Assembly: GCF_002754315.1 (NCBI RefSeq)
Contig: NZ_PEFE01000001.1
Span: 868,001-932,000 of the forward strand
DNA: 64,000 nucleotides
Direction: 5' to 3'
From: Flavobacterium sp. 11
GTDB taxonomy: Bacteria > Bacteroidota > Bacteroidia > Flavobacteriales > Flavobacteriaceae
The position numbers and the translations under genes were made by a program. Of this stretch, positions 17,406 to 26,845 are shown one piece after another. A model generated the notes under the pieces. That model had not been told where the DNA came from and searched no databases. It saw nothing but the letters and a program-made list of their open reading frames with translations. How positions within the stretch are numbered: position 1 is the first letter of the stretch; each line of letters begins with the position of its first letter.

Positions 17406-18671
17406 ATGGCATGTACAAGTTGTTCAACTTCTGATGGTGGCGCACCTAAGGGTTGTAAAAATAATGGGACTTGCGGCACCGATAGCTGCAATAAATTAAC
17501 GGTATTCGATTGGCTTTCTAATATGAGTTTGCCTAATGGCGACGCACCTTTTGACTGTGTTGAAGTACGTTTCAAAAATGGAAGAAAAGAATTTTACCGC
17601 AATACCGAGAAATTAACGTTAAGCATTGGCGATATCGTTGCTACTGTTGCTTCTCCGGGTCATGATATAGGAATTGTTACTTTGACTGGAGAATTGGTTA
17701 AAATTCAAATGAAGAAAAAAGGAGCGAATTACTTGGGTAATGAAATTCCAAAAATTTATAGAAAAGCCTCCCAAAAAGACATTGATATTTGGTCTACTGC
17801 AAGAGATCGTGAAGAGCCAATGAAGGTTCGCGCACGTGAACTGGCGATTGCTCAAAAACTGGAAATGAAAATTTCGGATATTGAATTTCAAGGGGACGGA
17901 TCAAAAGCTACATTTTATTATACGGCAAATGACCGTATCGACTTTCGTGCGTTGATTAAAGATTTCGCTAAAGAATTCAGTACTCGTATCGAGATGAAAC
18001 AAGTAGGTTTCCGTCAGGAAGCAGCTCGTTTAGGCGGAATTGGTTCTTGCGGAAGAGAATTGTGTTGTTCTACTTGGTTGACAGATTTTAGAAGTGTAAA
18101 CACCTCAGCGGCACGTTACCAACAACTGTCTTTGAATCCACAAAAACTGGCTGGACAATGCGGAAAATTGAAATGCTGCTTGAACTATGAGTTAGATACG
18201 TACATGGATGCGTTGAAAGATTTTCCGGATTTCGAAACAAAATTGGTGACTGAAAAAGGAGATGCCATTTGCCAGAAACAAGATATTTTCAAAGGATTGA
18301 TGTGGTTTGCGTACACCAATAATTTTGCTAATTGGCATGTGCTGAAAATTGAACAAGTCAAAGAAATTGTTGCCGAAAACAAACTAAAAAACAAAGTTTC
18401 TTCGTTAGAAGATTATGCTATCGAGATTGTTGCTGAACCGGAGAAAAACTTCAATAATGCAATGGGTCAAGAAAGTTTGACTCGTTTTGATCAGCCAAAA
18501 CCAAAGAAAAAACAGCATAAAAAACGCAAACCGGCCGGTGAAAATGCAATTGTAGCAAATAACAACAAGCCCGCAAACAATAACAATAATAACCGTCAGA
18601 ATCCAAATGACAAAAAGCCTGCGGAACCAAGAAAACCTATAATTATTACTAAAAATGTGGATAAAAAATAG
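17406..18671 (+). CDS. ricT: PSP1/RicT-family protein
   Basis: A 421-aa cytoplasmic protein. The PSP1 domain spans about 45-280, with the conserved RQEAARLGGIGSCGREL and the cysteine clusters CGRELCCSTW and QCGKLKCC. In Bacillus, RicT (YaaT) works with RicA and RicF in a complex that carries iron-sulfur clusters and promotes mRNA processing. The N-terminus is cysteine-rich (CTSCSTSDGG, then GCKNNGTCGTDSC), and the C-terminal 70 residues are a low-complexity basic and asparagine-rich tail. Its end overlaps the gldH start by 17 bp, the standard flavobacterial arrangement. What it does in this phylum is not established. Confidence 0.92.
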   Translation: MACTSCSTSDGGAPKGCKNNGTCGTDSCNKLTVFDWLSNMSLPNGDAPFDCVEVRFKNGRKEFYRNTEKLTLSIGDIVATVASPGHDIGIVTLTGELVKIQMKKKGANYLGNEIPKIYRKASQKDIDIWSTARDREEPMKVRARELAIAQKLEMKISDIEFQGDGSKATFYYTANDRIDFRALIKDFAKEFSTRIEMKQVGFRQEAARLGGIGSCGRELCCSTWLTDFRSVNTSAARYQQLSLNPQKLAGQCGKLKCCLNYELDTYMDALKDFPDFETKLVTEKGDAICQKQDIFKGLMWFAYTNNFANWHVLKIEQVKEIVAENKLKNKVSSLEDYAIEIVAEPEKNFNNAMGQESLTRFDQPKPKKKQHKKRKPAGENAIVANNNKPANNNNNNRQNPNDKKPAEPRKPIIITKNVDKK

Positions 18672-19134
18672 CGCTTTACTTCTTTTAGTGGTGATTCTCT
18701 TTTCTTCATGTGATAAAAAAAGAGTTTTTGATGAATATAAATCTGTTGGCAGTGCGTGGCACAAAGACAGCATTGTAACGTTCAATTTACCGGAATTAGA
18801 CTCAACAAAACGATACAATTTATTTGTGAATTTGAGAGCCAATAACAATTATCAATACAATAATCTGTTTTTAATTGTGGCATTGGAATTGCCAAATGGT
18901 TTTACAAAAGTAGACACACTTGAATACCAAATGGCAGATCCGGACGGAACATTATTAGGTGATGGTTTTTCGGATATAAAAGAAAGCAAACTCTTTTACA
19001 AGGAAAATGTGCGGTTCAAATCAAAATACAAAGTCTACATCAAACAAGCTGTTAGAGAAAACGGCAAAGTTCCTGGCGTAACAGCTTTAGACGGAATTAC
19101 AGAGGTAGGTTTTAGAATAGAAAAAAAAGAATAA
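18655..19134 (+). CDS. gldH: Gliding motility lipoprotein GldH
   Basis: A 159-aa lipoprotein required for gliding in Flavobacterium johnsoniae. The signal ends in the lipobox LFSSC, with C19 as the lipidated residue. The mature part (FDEYKSVGSAWHKDSIVTF, LNVNLRANNN-like strands, ALDGITEVGFRIEK) is the GldH fold. The family is restricted to Bacteroidota and is one of the marks of the gliding and T9SS machinery. It overlaps the ricT tail by 17 bp and lies 9 bp before the PBP1A gene, so the three are very probably one transcript. Confidence 0.95.
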   Translation: MWIKNSALLLLVVILFSSCDKKRVFDEYKSVGSAWHKDSIVTFNLPELDSTKRYNLFVNLRANNNYQYNNLFLIVALELPNGFTKVDTLEYQMADPDGTLLGDGFSDIKESKLFYKENVRFKSKYKVYIKQAVRENGKVPGVTALDGITEVGFRIEKKE

Positions 19135-19143
19135 AATAGTATT

Positions 19144-21453
19144 ATGGCTATCAAAAAAAATAACAATCAGACAAAAAACATTGATAAGGACGTCACTTAC
19201 TACAAAAAGAAATTTTGGAAAATCTTCTTTTATGGAATGGGTGCTGTCGGTTTGTTTTTCTTATTTGCTTCATGGGGACTTTTCGGCTCGATGCCTTCTT
19301 TTGAAGATTTAGAAAATCCAGATTCTAACTTAGCTACCGAAATCATATCGGCTGACGGAGTGGTTTTGGGTAAGTATTTCGAAAAAAACAGGTCTCAATT
19401 ACGCTATTCAGACTTACCAAAAAACCTCGTACAAGCATTAATCGCCACTGAAGACGCCCGTTTTTATGAGCATTCAGGTATTGATGGAAGAGGAACTTTA
19501 AGAGCTATTTCCAGTTTAGGAACCAGCGGTGGTGCAAGTACATTGACACAGCAATTAGCCAAACAATTATTTCACGGAGAAGGATCTAAATTCCTGCCTT
19601 TTAGAATTGTACAAAAAATAAAAGAATGGATTATCGCTATTCGATTAGAAAGACAATACACTAAAAATGAAATCATTGCCATGTATTGTAATGTGTATGA
19701 TTTTGGAAATAATTCTGTTGGAGTAAGTTCAGCGGCAAAAACCTATTTCTCCAAAGAGCCAAAGGATTTAACCATCAGTGAATCGGCAATATTAGTTGGG
19801 ATGTTTAAAAATTCCGGTTTATACAATCCTATCAGAAACCCGCAAGGGGTAAAAAACCGTAGAAATGTGGTGCTTTTGCAAATGGAAAAAGGAAAAATCA
19901 TTTCAAAAGAAGAGAAGGAAAGACTTCAAAGTTTACCGATCAAATTAAATTTCAAATTAGAAACTCATAAAGACGGAACGGCAACTTATTTTAGAGAATA
20001 TCTTCGCGATTACATGAAGAAATGGGCCGAGGAAAATAAAAAACCGGATGGTTCTGATTATGACATCTACAAAGACGGTCTGAAAATTTATACCACGATT
20101 GATTCCAGAATGCAATTGCATGCTGAAGAAGCGGTTACTGCTCACATGGCAAACCTTCAAGAAGAGTTTTTCAATCAGTCCAAGGATAATAAAAACGCTC
20201 CTTTTGTTAATATTTCTTCGGTAGAAACACAACGAATTTTGAATCAAGCAATGAAATCATCTAACCGATGGGCTGTGATGAAATCAATGGATAAAAGCGA
20301 TGAAGAAATTATAAAATCGTTCAGCGAAAAAGCAAAAATGACTGTCTTTTCTTGGAAAGGAGAAAAAGATACGATCATGACGCCATTGGATTCTATCCGT
20401 TATTACAAACACTTTTTACAATCCGGATTGATGGCAATGGAACCACAAACCGGTAATATAAAAGCTTGGGTTGGTGGTATCAACTACAAATATTTTCAAT
20501 ACGATCACGTAGGGCAAGGCGCCAGACAAGTAGGTTCTACTTTCAAACCATTTGTTTATGCCACTGCTATTGAGCAATTGAACATGTCTCCTTGTGACTC
20601 GATTGTTGATGGACCATTCGTAATCAGAAAAGGACGCCATCATGTTACCGAAGATTGGGAACCTAAAAACTCCGACAATAAATACCGCGGGATGGTTACC
20701 TTAAAAAGAGGTTTAGCGAATTCCATAAATACAGTATCAGCAAAATTAATTGACAAAGTTGGTCCGGAAGCAGTAATCGATTTAACCCATAAATTAGGGG
20801 TGAAATCCGAAATTGTAAACCAACCTTCCATTGCCTTAGGAGCAGTTGAAATTACAGTTGAAGACATGGTTGCCGCTTACAGCACTTTTGCCAATCAAGG
20901 CGTTTATATGAAACCTCAATTTATATCTAAAATTGAAGATAAAAGTGGCGTTATCATCTACGAACCAATACCTGAATCGCATGATGTTTTAAACAAAGAC
21001 ATCGCTTATGCAGTTATCAAATTACTGGAAGGTGTAACCGAAGGTGGTTCTGGAGACCGTTTGCGCACCACTGGCGGTGGTAATGGAGACAACCGCTGGA
21101 CGGGTTATCCGTATTCGTTTAGAAACCCTATTGCAGGAAAAACAGGTACTACTCAAAACCAATCCGATGGTTGGTTCATGGGAATGGTTCCTAATCTTGT
21201 AACTGGAGTTTGGGTAGGTTGTGAGGATCGTTCGGCACGTTTCAAAAGCATCACTTATGGTCAGGGAGCCACAGCCGCATTGCCGGTTTGGGGTTATTTC
21301 ATGAAACTTTGTTATGCTGATCCTGCTCTTAAAGTTTCTAAGGAAGGCTTTGAAAGACCTGCAAATCTTTCTATAAAAGTAGACTGTTACGTTCCTAAAA
21401 AGGTAATAGACACGACGGCCGTAGAACAAGATACCGAAGAATTTGAATTGTAA
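19144..21453 (+). CDS. Penicillin-binding protein 1A, bifunctional transglycosylase/transpeptidase
   Basis: A 769-aa inner membrane enzyme that polymerises and cross-links peptidoglycan. One TM helix lies at about 25-46. The GT51 transglycosylase domain carries ATEDARFYEH (E103) and GGASTLTQQLAKQLF. The transpeptidase domain has the three penicillin-binding motifs: GSTFK with S465 as nucleophile, SxN in ANSINTV, and KTGT at 666-669. The insert between the two domains (about 310-430) is usual for class A proteins of this phylum. It is the last gene of the ricT-gldH unit and is followed by copy 2 of the 3'-end intergenic element. Confidence 0.95.
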   Translation: MAIKKNNNQTKNIDKDVTYYKKKFWKIFFYGMGAVGLFFLFASWGLFGSMPSFEDLENPDSNLATEIISADGVVLGKYFEKNRSQLRYSDLPKNLVQALIATEDARFYEHSGIDGRGTLRAISSLGTSGGASTLTQQLAKQLFHGEGSKFLPFRIVQKIKEWIIAIRLERQYTKNEIIAMYCNVYDFGNNSVGVSSAAKTYFSKEPKDLTISESAILVGMFKNSGLYNPIRNPQGVKNRRNVVLLQMEKGKIISKEEKERLQSLPIKLNFKLETHKDGTATYFREYLRDYMKKWAEENKKPDGSDYDIYKDGLKIYTTIDSRMQLHAEEAVTAHMANLQEEFFNQSKDNKNAPFVNISSVETQRILNQAMKSSNRWAVMKSMDKSDEEIIKSFSEKAKMTVFSWKGEKDTIMTPLDSIRYYKHFLQSGLMAMEPQTGNIKAWVGGINYKYFQYDHVGQGARQVGSTFKPFVYATAIEQLNMSPCDSIVDGPFVIRKGRHHVTEDWEPKNSDNKYRGMVTLKRGLANSINTVSAKLIDKVGPEAVIDLTHKLGVKSEIVNQPSIALGAVEITVEDMVAAYSTFANQGVYMKPQFISKIEDKSGVIIYEPIPESHDVLNKDIAYAVIKLLEGVTEGGSGDRLRTTGGGNGDNRWTGYPYSFRNPIAGKTGTTQNQSDGWFMGMVPNLVTGVWVGCEDRSARFKSITYGQGATAALPVWGYFMKLCYADPALKVSKEGFERPANLSIKVDCYVPKKVIDTTAVEQDTEEFEL

Positions 21454-21463
21454 AATTTTCATC

Positions 21464-21555
21464 TGGAGCTAATCCAGCTAACCGCTATATCTTTCTGGTC
21501 CTGAAAAAAAATCAGGACCAGAAAGGATGTCGCTTTTATCTGGGCTAGGGCTTTG
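21464..21555 (+). repeat. 3'-end intergenic element, copy 2 (behind PBP1A)
   Basis: Ten bases behind the PBP1A stop codon: ATCTGGAGCTAATCC, CGCTATATC, a perfect 13-bp hairpin (TTTCTGGTCCTGA at 21492-21504 with TCAGGACCAGAAA at 21512-21524, A-rich loop), then GATGTCGCTTTTATCTGGGCTAGGGCT. The outer blocks match the other two copies while the hairpin sequence does not. No T tract follows the hairpin. Confidence 0.75.
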
Positions 21556-21644
21556 GTTCTCAAAATTAAATTCTGTTGTTCTTAGTATTGTAAACAGATT
21601 TGATTCTTCTTTAAATAAAATTCGACAAATAGCAACTCATTTTT

Positions 21645-22346
21645 ATGATTAACAAAAAAGTAAACAACGTTCAGGATGCCCTTCAAGGAATTGAAAACGG
21701 GATGACTATTATGCTTGGCGGTTTCGGATTATGTGGTATCCCAGAAAATTCCATCGCCGAATTAGTAAAAAAAGAAACTACGGATTTAACTTGTATTTCA
21801 AACAATGCAGGTGTTGATGATTTTGGTCTTGGATTGCTTTTGCAAAAGCGTCAAATCAAAAAAATGATCTCTTCTTACGTAGGTGAAAATGTTGAATTTG
21901 AACGCCAAATGCTTTCTGGAGAACTTGAAGTGGATCTTATTCCTCAAGGAACTTTAGCAGAACGTTGTCGTGCGGCACAAGCAGGAATTCCTGCTTTTTT
22001 CACACCAGCCGGTTATGGAACTGAAGTAGCTGAAGGGAAGGAAGTTCGCGAATTCAATGGAAAAATGCATGTTATGGAACACGCTTTCAAAGCTGATTTT
22101 GCCATCGTAAAAGCGTGGAAAGGTGACGAAGCCGGAAACTTAATTTTCAAAGGAACCGCAAGAAACTTCAACCCTTGTATGGCTGGAGCGGCAAAAATAA
22201 CCATCGCCGAAGTAGAAGAATTATTGCCTGCAGGAAGTTTAGATCCAAATGAAATTCATATTCCAGGTATACTTGTAAATAGAATTTTTCAAGGTGGGAA
22301 ATATGAAAAAAGAATTGAACAAAGAACCGTGAGAAAAATTTTCTAA
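21645..22346 (+). CDS. scoA: 3-oxoacid CoA-transferase, subunit A
   Basis: The alpha subunit (233 aa) of a succinyl-CoA:3-oxoacid-type CoA-transferase, which moves CoA between succinate and acetoacetate or similar acids. The N-terminal glycine-rich loop [14 protein letters not shown] and the segment [19 protein letters not shown] are family signatures. Subunit B follows after 2 bp. The pair probably feeds ketone bodies or products of amino acid and fatty acid breakdown into the TCA cycle; the acceptor acid cannot be read from sequence. Confidence 0.95.
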   Translation: MINKKVNNVQDALQGIENGMTIMLGGFGLCGIPENSIAELVKKETTDLTCISNNAGVDDFGLGLLLQKRQIKKMISSYVGENVEFERQMLSGELEVDLIPQGTLAERCRAAQAGIPAFFTPAGYGTEVAEGKEVREFNGKMHVMEHAFKADFAIVKAWKGDEAGNLIFKGTARNFNPCMAGAAKITIAEVEELLPAGSLDPNEIHIPGILVNRIFQGGKYEKRIEQRTVRKIF

Positions 22347-22348
22347 TT

Positions 22349-23008
22349 ATGGCTTTAGATAAAAATCAAATCGCAAAACGCATTGCAAAAGAGTTAAAAC
22401 ACAACTATTACGTGAATCTCGGAATCGGAATTCCAACATTAGTGGCTAATTATATCCCCGAAGGAATTGACGTTGAATTTCAAAGTGAAAACGGAATTCT
22501 AGGTATGGGTCCATTTCCTTTTGAAGGCGATGAAGATGCTGATTTAATCAACGCAGGAAAACAAACCATCACTACTTTGCCCGGAGCAAGTTTCTTTGAC
22601 TCCGCATTCAGTTTTGGAATGATTCGTGGACAACATGTTGACTTAACAATCCTTGGCGCTATGGAAGTTGCCGAAAACGGTGATATTGCCAACTGGAAAA
22701 TCCCAGGTAAAATGGTCAAAGGAATGGGTGGCGCAATGGATTTAGTGGCTTCTGCCGAGAATATTATTGTAGCCATGATGCATGTAAACAAAGCTGGAGA
22801 ATCTAAAATACTTAAAAAATGTACCTTGCCATTAACGGGTGTAGGTTGCGTTAAAAAAGTGGTTACTGAACTGGCCGTAATGGAAATAACACCGCAAGGT
22901 TTCAAACTATTGGAGCGCGCACCTGGTGTAACCGTAGAACATATCGTCGCTTCTACTGAAGCTGATTTAATTATTGAAGGTGAAATTCCGGAAATGATTA
23001 TCGACTAA
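22349..23008 (+). CDS. scoB: 3-oxoacid CoA-transferase, subunit B
   Basis: The beta subunit (219 aa), which carries the catalytic glutamate that becomes the CoA thioester: E47 in QSENGILGMGPFP. The segment GGAMDLVASAENIIVAM and the C-terminal GVTVEHIVASTEADLIIEG are typical. It starts 2 bp behind subunit A and ends at a strong terminator, so scoAB form a two-gene operon. Confidence 0.95.
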   Translation: MALDKNQIAKRIAKELKHNYYVNLGIGIPTLVANYIPEGIDVEFQSENGILGMGPFPFEGDEDADLINAGKQTITTLPGASFFDSAFSFGMIRGQHVDLTILGAMEVAENGDIANWKIPGKMVKGMGGAMDLVASAENIIVAMMHVNKAGESKILKKCTLPLTGVGCVKKVVTELAVMEITPQGFKLLERAPGVTVEHIVASTEADLIIEGEIPEMIID

Positions 23009-23034
23009 CATTTTCGGTTCAAAATCGACTATAG

Positions 23035-23069
23035 AAAATGCATCCTATAAAGGGATGCATTTTTTTTTT
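23035..23069 (+). terminator. Rho-independent terminator of scoAB
   Basis: Stem AAAATGCATCC at 23035-23045 with GGATGCATTTT at 23053-23063, followed by T to 23069. Confidence 0.88.
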
Positions 23070-23189
23070 GACATTAATTTTACATTTTCTTGCCTCTTAT
23101 AAAAACATCTATTTTGACAGGTTTTATATTTCACAACAAATAAAAATCAATTAATTTAACATAAAACTAACATTATATTGTTTTTTTGT

Positions 23190-23197
23190 TAAATTTG
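23190..23197 (+). promoter_or_regulatory. -7 box upstream of the M4 protease gene
   Basis: TAAATTTG fits TAnnTTTG and ends 34 bp before the start codon. No well-placed TTTG was found upstream. Confidence 0.4.
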
Positions 23198-23231
23198 ATT
23201 CATTGTTTAACTAACCAAAACACCCTATTAA

Positions 23232-25274
23232 ATGAAAACAAAATTACTTGGAAAAATTGCGCTTTTTGCCTCCGTTTCTTTTTTTGCTTTAGAAACAAAT
23301 GCTCAAGACGCAACTAAAAATGTAAAAGAAAAATTTACTGACGAAAGAGGAAAACCTTCACTAATTGTTTTTAACGAAAAGTCAACGTACAAAAACACCG
23401 ATTCTGAAAAGGCATTCAGAGAGCAATTAGAATTAAAAGACAATTCCAGTTTCGCAAAAACTAAATCAGAAACTGACAAACTAGGGTTTTCTCATGAAAA
23501 ATTTCAATTGTTTCACCAAGGAATAAAAGTTGAATTCTCTACGTACACCTTGCACTCAAAATCTGGAAAATTAGAATCCATGAGCGGAGAGTTTTATCAA
23601 TTAGAAAACGTAAACACGCGTCCGGTTTTATCAAAACAACAAGCTTTAAACAGTGCTTTAAAACAAATTGGAGCAGCTACCTACCTTTGGGAATCTCCAG
23701 CAGAAGCAAAGATTAATGACTATCAAAAACCTACTGGCGAATTAGTCTTACTTCCTCTTTTGGATGAAGATTCTAAAGGTAAAAAAATAGAACAAATTCG
23801 CTTAGCTTACAAATTTGACATTTATGCCACAAATCCGATAAGCCGCGGTGACGTCTATATTGATGCAATAACTGGTACTACTTTATTTTACAATGCAACC
23901 ATCAAACATCTGGATGAATTTAGCAATGGTGGAAAGCATAATTCCGTAAATAAAAAATCTGAAAACAATGCCGCAACGTCATTTGTAATTGCCAATGCTG
24001 ACACTCGCTATAGTGGTTCCCAATCAATCCAAACAACATTGAGCGGAGCATCATACATATTAGCAGATGCCACACGTGGTAATGGAGTTATGACCTACAA
24101 TATGAAAAAAGGAACCAGCTATACGGCAGCCGTAAATTTTACAGATGTAGACAATAACTGGACGGCAGCTGAATTCAATAATGTAAACAAAGATAATGGA
24201 GCGTTAGACGCACATTGGGGAGCTGAAAAGACGTATGACTATTTTTCGGCTGTTCACGGAAGAAACAGTTATAATAATGCTGGAGCAGCCATAAAAAGCT
24301 ATGTTCATTACAGTAGCAATTATAACAATGCTTATTGGAACGGAAGTGTAATGACGTATGGTGACGGTTCTGGAACAGGTGGTTTTGACATCTTAACCTC
24401 AATAGATGTAGCCGGACACGAAATAGGACATGCAGTTTGTACGAACACTGCAAACTTAGCATACCAACAAGAATCTGGTGCAATGAATGAAGCATTCTCT
24501 GATATTTGGGGAGCTTGTATCGAATATTATGCTGCACCAAACAAACAACTTTGGTTAATTGGAGAAGACATCGAAAGAAGATCAGGACATTTAGCTTTAC
24601 GTTCTATGAGCAATCCTAAAAGTGAAGGACAACCGGATACTTATGGCGGAACAAATTGGATCAGCCAAACAAAATGTAGACCAAGTTCTAGAAATGACTA
24701 TTGTGGCGTTCACACAAACAGCGGAGTTTTAAACCATTGGTTTTATATCCTGACTCAAGGTAAAACTGGAACAAACGACAAAGGAAGCTCGTATAGCATT
24801 ACGGGCATTGGAATTGATAAAGCGGCTAAAATTACGTATCGTTTAGAAAGCGTTTATTTGTCTGCTAACTCAACCTATGCAAATGCACGAACATTCGGAA
24901 TACAAGCTGCAACTGACCTTTATGGAGCAGGTTCTCCTGAGGTGATAGCGACTACAAATGCATTTTATGCAGTAGGTGTTGGAGCTGCTTATTCAGGATC
25001 AACTGCTAAAACCAGCGCTGCTAAAGTTGCGAGTACCGAAACTACAAATGAAGCGTTTGTATTGTATCCAAATCCGGCAACTGACGTTTTAAGCATTTCA
25101 ATCAAAGAAAACAAAAGTGGTTCTTATAAAATCTATAACTCTTTTGGATTTGAACTTCAAAACGGAAAAACATCAGGTGGAGAAATTAATGTAAGCACAC
25201 TGACTAAAGGAATTTATTTCTTCGAATTGAACAATGGTCAAGAAACCATCGTAAAAACATTCATCAAGAAGTAA
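23232..25274 (+). CDS. Secreted M4-family metalloprotease (thermolysin-like) with a T9SS type A sorting domain
   Basis: A 680-aa zinc protease exported through Sec and the T9SS. Order: signal peptide 1-24, FTP and PepSY-type propeptide about 30-225, M4 catalytic domain about 260-595, and C-terminal sorting domain about 612-680 (LYPNPATDVLSIS, KGIYFFELNNGQ, KTFIKK). The zinc ligands are H396 and H400 in GHEIGHAV and E420 in GAMNEAFSD, with the 20-residue spacing of thermolysin. The second catalytic His is in GVHTNSGVLNHW. It is complete and expected to be active after removal of the propeptide, serving nutrient acquisition from proteins. It is a single-gene unit between two terminators. Confidence 0.96.
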   Translation: MKTKLLGKIALFASVSFFALETNAQDATKNVKEKFTDERGKPSLIVFNEKSTYKNTDSEKAFREQLELKDNSSFAKTKSETDKLGFSHEKFQLFHQGIKVEFSTYTLHSKSGKLESMSGEFYQLENVNTRPVLSKQQALNSALKQIGAATYLWESPAEAKINDYQKPTGELVLLPLLDEDSKGKKIEQIRLAYKFDIYATNPISRGDVYIDAITGTTLFYNATIKHLDEFSNGGKHNSVNKKSENNAATSFVIANADTRYSGSQSIQTTLSGASYILADATRGNGVMTYNMKKGTSYTAAVNFTDVDNNWTAAEFNNVNKDNGALDAHWGAEKTYDYFSAVHGRNSYNNAGAAIKSYVHYSSNYNNAYWNGSVMTYGDGSGTGGFDILTSIDVAGHEIGHAVCTNTANLAYQQESGAMNEAFSDIWGACIEYYAAPNKQLWLIGEDIERRSGHLALRSMSNPKSEGQPDTYGGTNWISQTKCRPSSRNDYCGVHTNSGVLNHWFYILTQGKTGTNDKGSSYSITGIGIDKAAKITYRLESVYLSANSTYANARTFGIQAATDLYGAGSPEVIATTNAFYAVGVGAAYSGSTAKTSAAKVASTETTNEAFVLYPNPATDVLSISIKENKSGSYKIYNSFGFELQNGKTSGGEINVSTLTKGIYFFELNNGQETIVKTFIKK

Positions 25275-25292
25275 TCCTTCCAGATTAAGTCT

Positions 25293-25326
25293 AAAAAAAA
25301 GCCTCACAATGTTGTGAGGCTTTTTT
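25293..25326. terminator. Bidirectional terminator between convergent genes
   Basis: An A run, GCCTCACAA, a two-base centre, TTGTGAGGC and a T run: AAAAAAGCCTCACAA at 25295-25309 pairs with 25312-25326. It serves the protease gene on the plus strand and the SpmA/SpmB-like gene on the minus strand. Confidence 0.88.
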
Positions 25327-25350
25327 ATTTTATATCTTAAATTTTTCTTT

Positions 25351-26790
25351 TTAAAAAAACCAAGTCGCCACAAAAATTGCTGTAATCACACAAATTACAT
25401 CTACTATAAGCATCGTTCCTAATGCATAGCGGGTGTTTTTAATGTTTACAGAGCCAAAATAAACGGCTATCACATAAAAAGTACTCTCGGCACTGCATTG
25501 AAAAATACTTGCCAATCTAGCCGTTAAGGAATCGGCACCAAAAGTATTCATAGAATCAATCAAAAATCCTCTTGATCCGGCAGAACTAAAAGGACGAAGC
25601 AACGCAACCGGTAAAGCATCTGTAATTTCCTTACTTACTCCCATATTTGAAAAAATGAAAGCAATCCAATCGCTAATAATTTCAAACAAACCACTATTTC
25701 TGAATAAAGAAATAGCTACCAGCATTCCCAATACATAAGGAAAAATAGTCACTCCGGTTTTCACACCATTATTAGCTCCCACTACAAAACTTTCAAAAAC
25801 TGTAGTAGATGCTTCAGTAAATTTTTTCTCATGAATAAACGAAAAGATCAAGGTAAAGGCAATTATTCCGATTAATATTAAAGCAGAAAGATTAGAGGTG
25901 AAATAGTTTTTTCCAATTAAATCCAAATGATTTACATACATCAACAAACCTACAATGGCAGCTATTAATGTCATCAATACAATTACCAAAGAAGCACTTT
26001 TGAAATTGATTTTTTGTTTGATTCCAACAATTAAAAAGGCAGCAATTGTACCAATAAAAGAAGTGATAATACATGGCAACATCACATCAGCGGGATTACT
26101 CGCATTTGCAGCAGCACGATATCCTATAATAGAAGTAGCTATTAAAGTAAGACCTGATGCGTGCAAACACATGAACATAATTTGTGCATCACTTGCTTTG
26201 TCTTTCTCTGGATTTATTTCTTGTAAACTCTCCATGGCTTTTAAACCAAAAGGAGTTGCAGCAGAATCTAACCCCAGAAAATTAGCAGCAAAATTTAAGG
26301 TCATATACGAAATGGAAGGATGGTTTTTCGGAATGCTCGGAAACACTTTTACAAAAACGGGACTCAATGCTTTAGCTAATTTTCCAGAGGCTCCGGAAAT
26401 GATTAAAAGCTCCATCAATCCACAGAAAAAAGCCAAATAAGCCATCAGCGGAAGGATTAATTCCAGTAAAGTACTTTTACACGTTGGCAATAAACCATCT
26501 GATTTTTGAACACCACTATATATTTTTACGGTTTTGTTCTTATAAACATAAGTTGTGTCAGCATTTAGCGTATCACGATTGATAATCATGGTTTGTTCAG
26601 GTGCTTTCTTGATGCTGTCTTTAATAAAGGCAGGAAGTTGCTCTGCGAATTTCTCCGAAACCAGAATTGGATCATCTTTCTTTCCGTTCAAAACGTGGTC
26701 AATGGTATAACTGTCTCCAGAAAACAAACTAAACACTACAAATACAATTGCTGAAATAAAAATGACCAACCAAAATCTACTCAATACCAT
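25351..26790 (-). CDS. SpmA/SpmB-type nucleoside-recognition (Gate) domain membrane protein
   Basis: A 479-aa polytopic inner membrane protein. The N-terminal half (about 100-230: NFAANFLGLDSAATPFGLKAM) corresponds to SpmA and the C-terminal half (about 320-479: GVKTGVTIFPYVLGMLVAI, RPFSSAGSRGFLIDSM) to SpmB of Bacillus, where the two are separate genes. Residues about 30-95 form a soluble extracytoplasmic insert behind the first helix. These Gate-domain proteins resemble nucleoside transporters, but their substrate is not established. The upstream exonuclease gene on the same strand is 55 bp away. Confidence 0.85.
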   Translation of the reverse strand: MVLSRFWLVIFISAIVFVVFSLFSGDSYTIDHVLNGKKDDPILVSEKFAEQLPAFIKDSIKKAPEQTMIINRDTLNADTTYVYKNKTVKIYSGVQKSDGLLPTCKSTLLELILPLMAYLAFFCGLMELLIISGASGKLAKALSPVFVKVFPSIPKNHPSISYMTLNFAANFLGLDSAATPFGLKAMESLQEINPEKDKASDAQIMFMCLHASGLTLIATSIIGYRAAANASNPADVMLPCIITSFIGTIAAFLIVGIKQKINFKSASLVIVLMTLIAAIVGLLMYVNHLDLIGKNYFTSNLSALILIGIIAFTLIFSFIHEKKFTEASTTVFESFVVGANNGVKTGVTIFPYVLGMLVAISLFRNSGLFEIISDWIAFIFSNMGVSKEITDALPVALLRPFSSAGSRGFLIDSMNTFGADSLTARLASIFQCSAESTFYVIAVYFGSVNIKNTRYALGTMLIVDVICVITAIFVATWFF

Positions 26791-26845
26791 AATTTATAAT
26801 TTTTGTAAATGTAATAAATCAATTGCAATGACAATGACAGAATGC

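Noticed and set aside
25955..26440. 161-codon forward frame opposite the SpmA/SpmB-like gene
   Set aside because: Same reason: the minus-strand gene has conserved Gate-domain motifs over this stretch.
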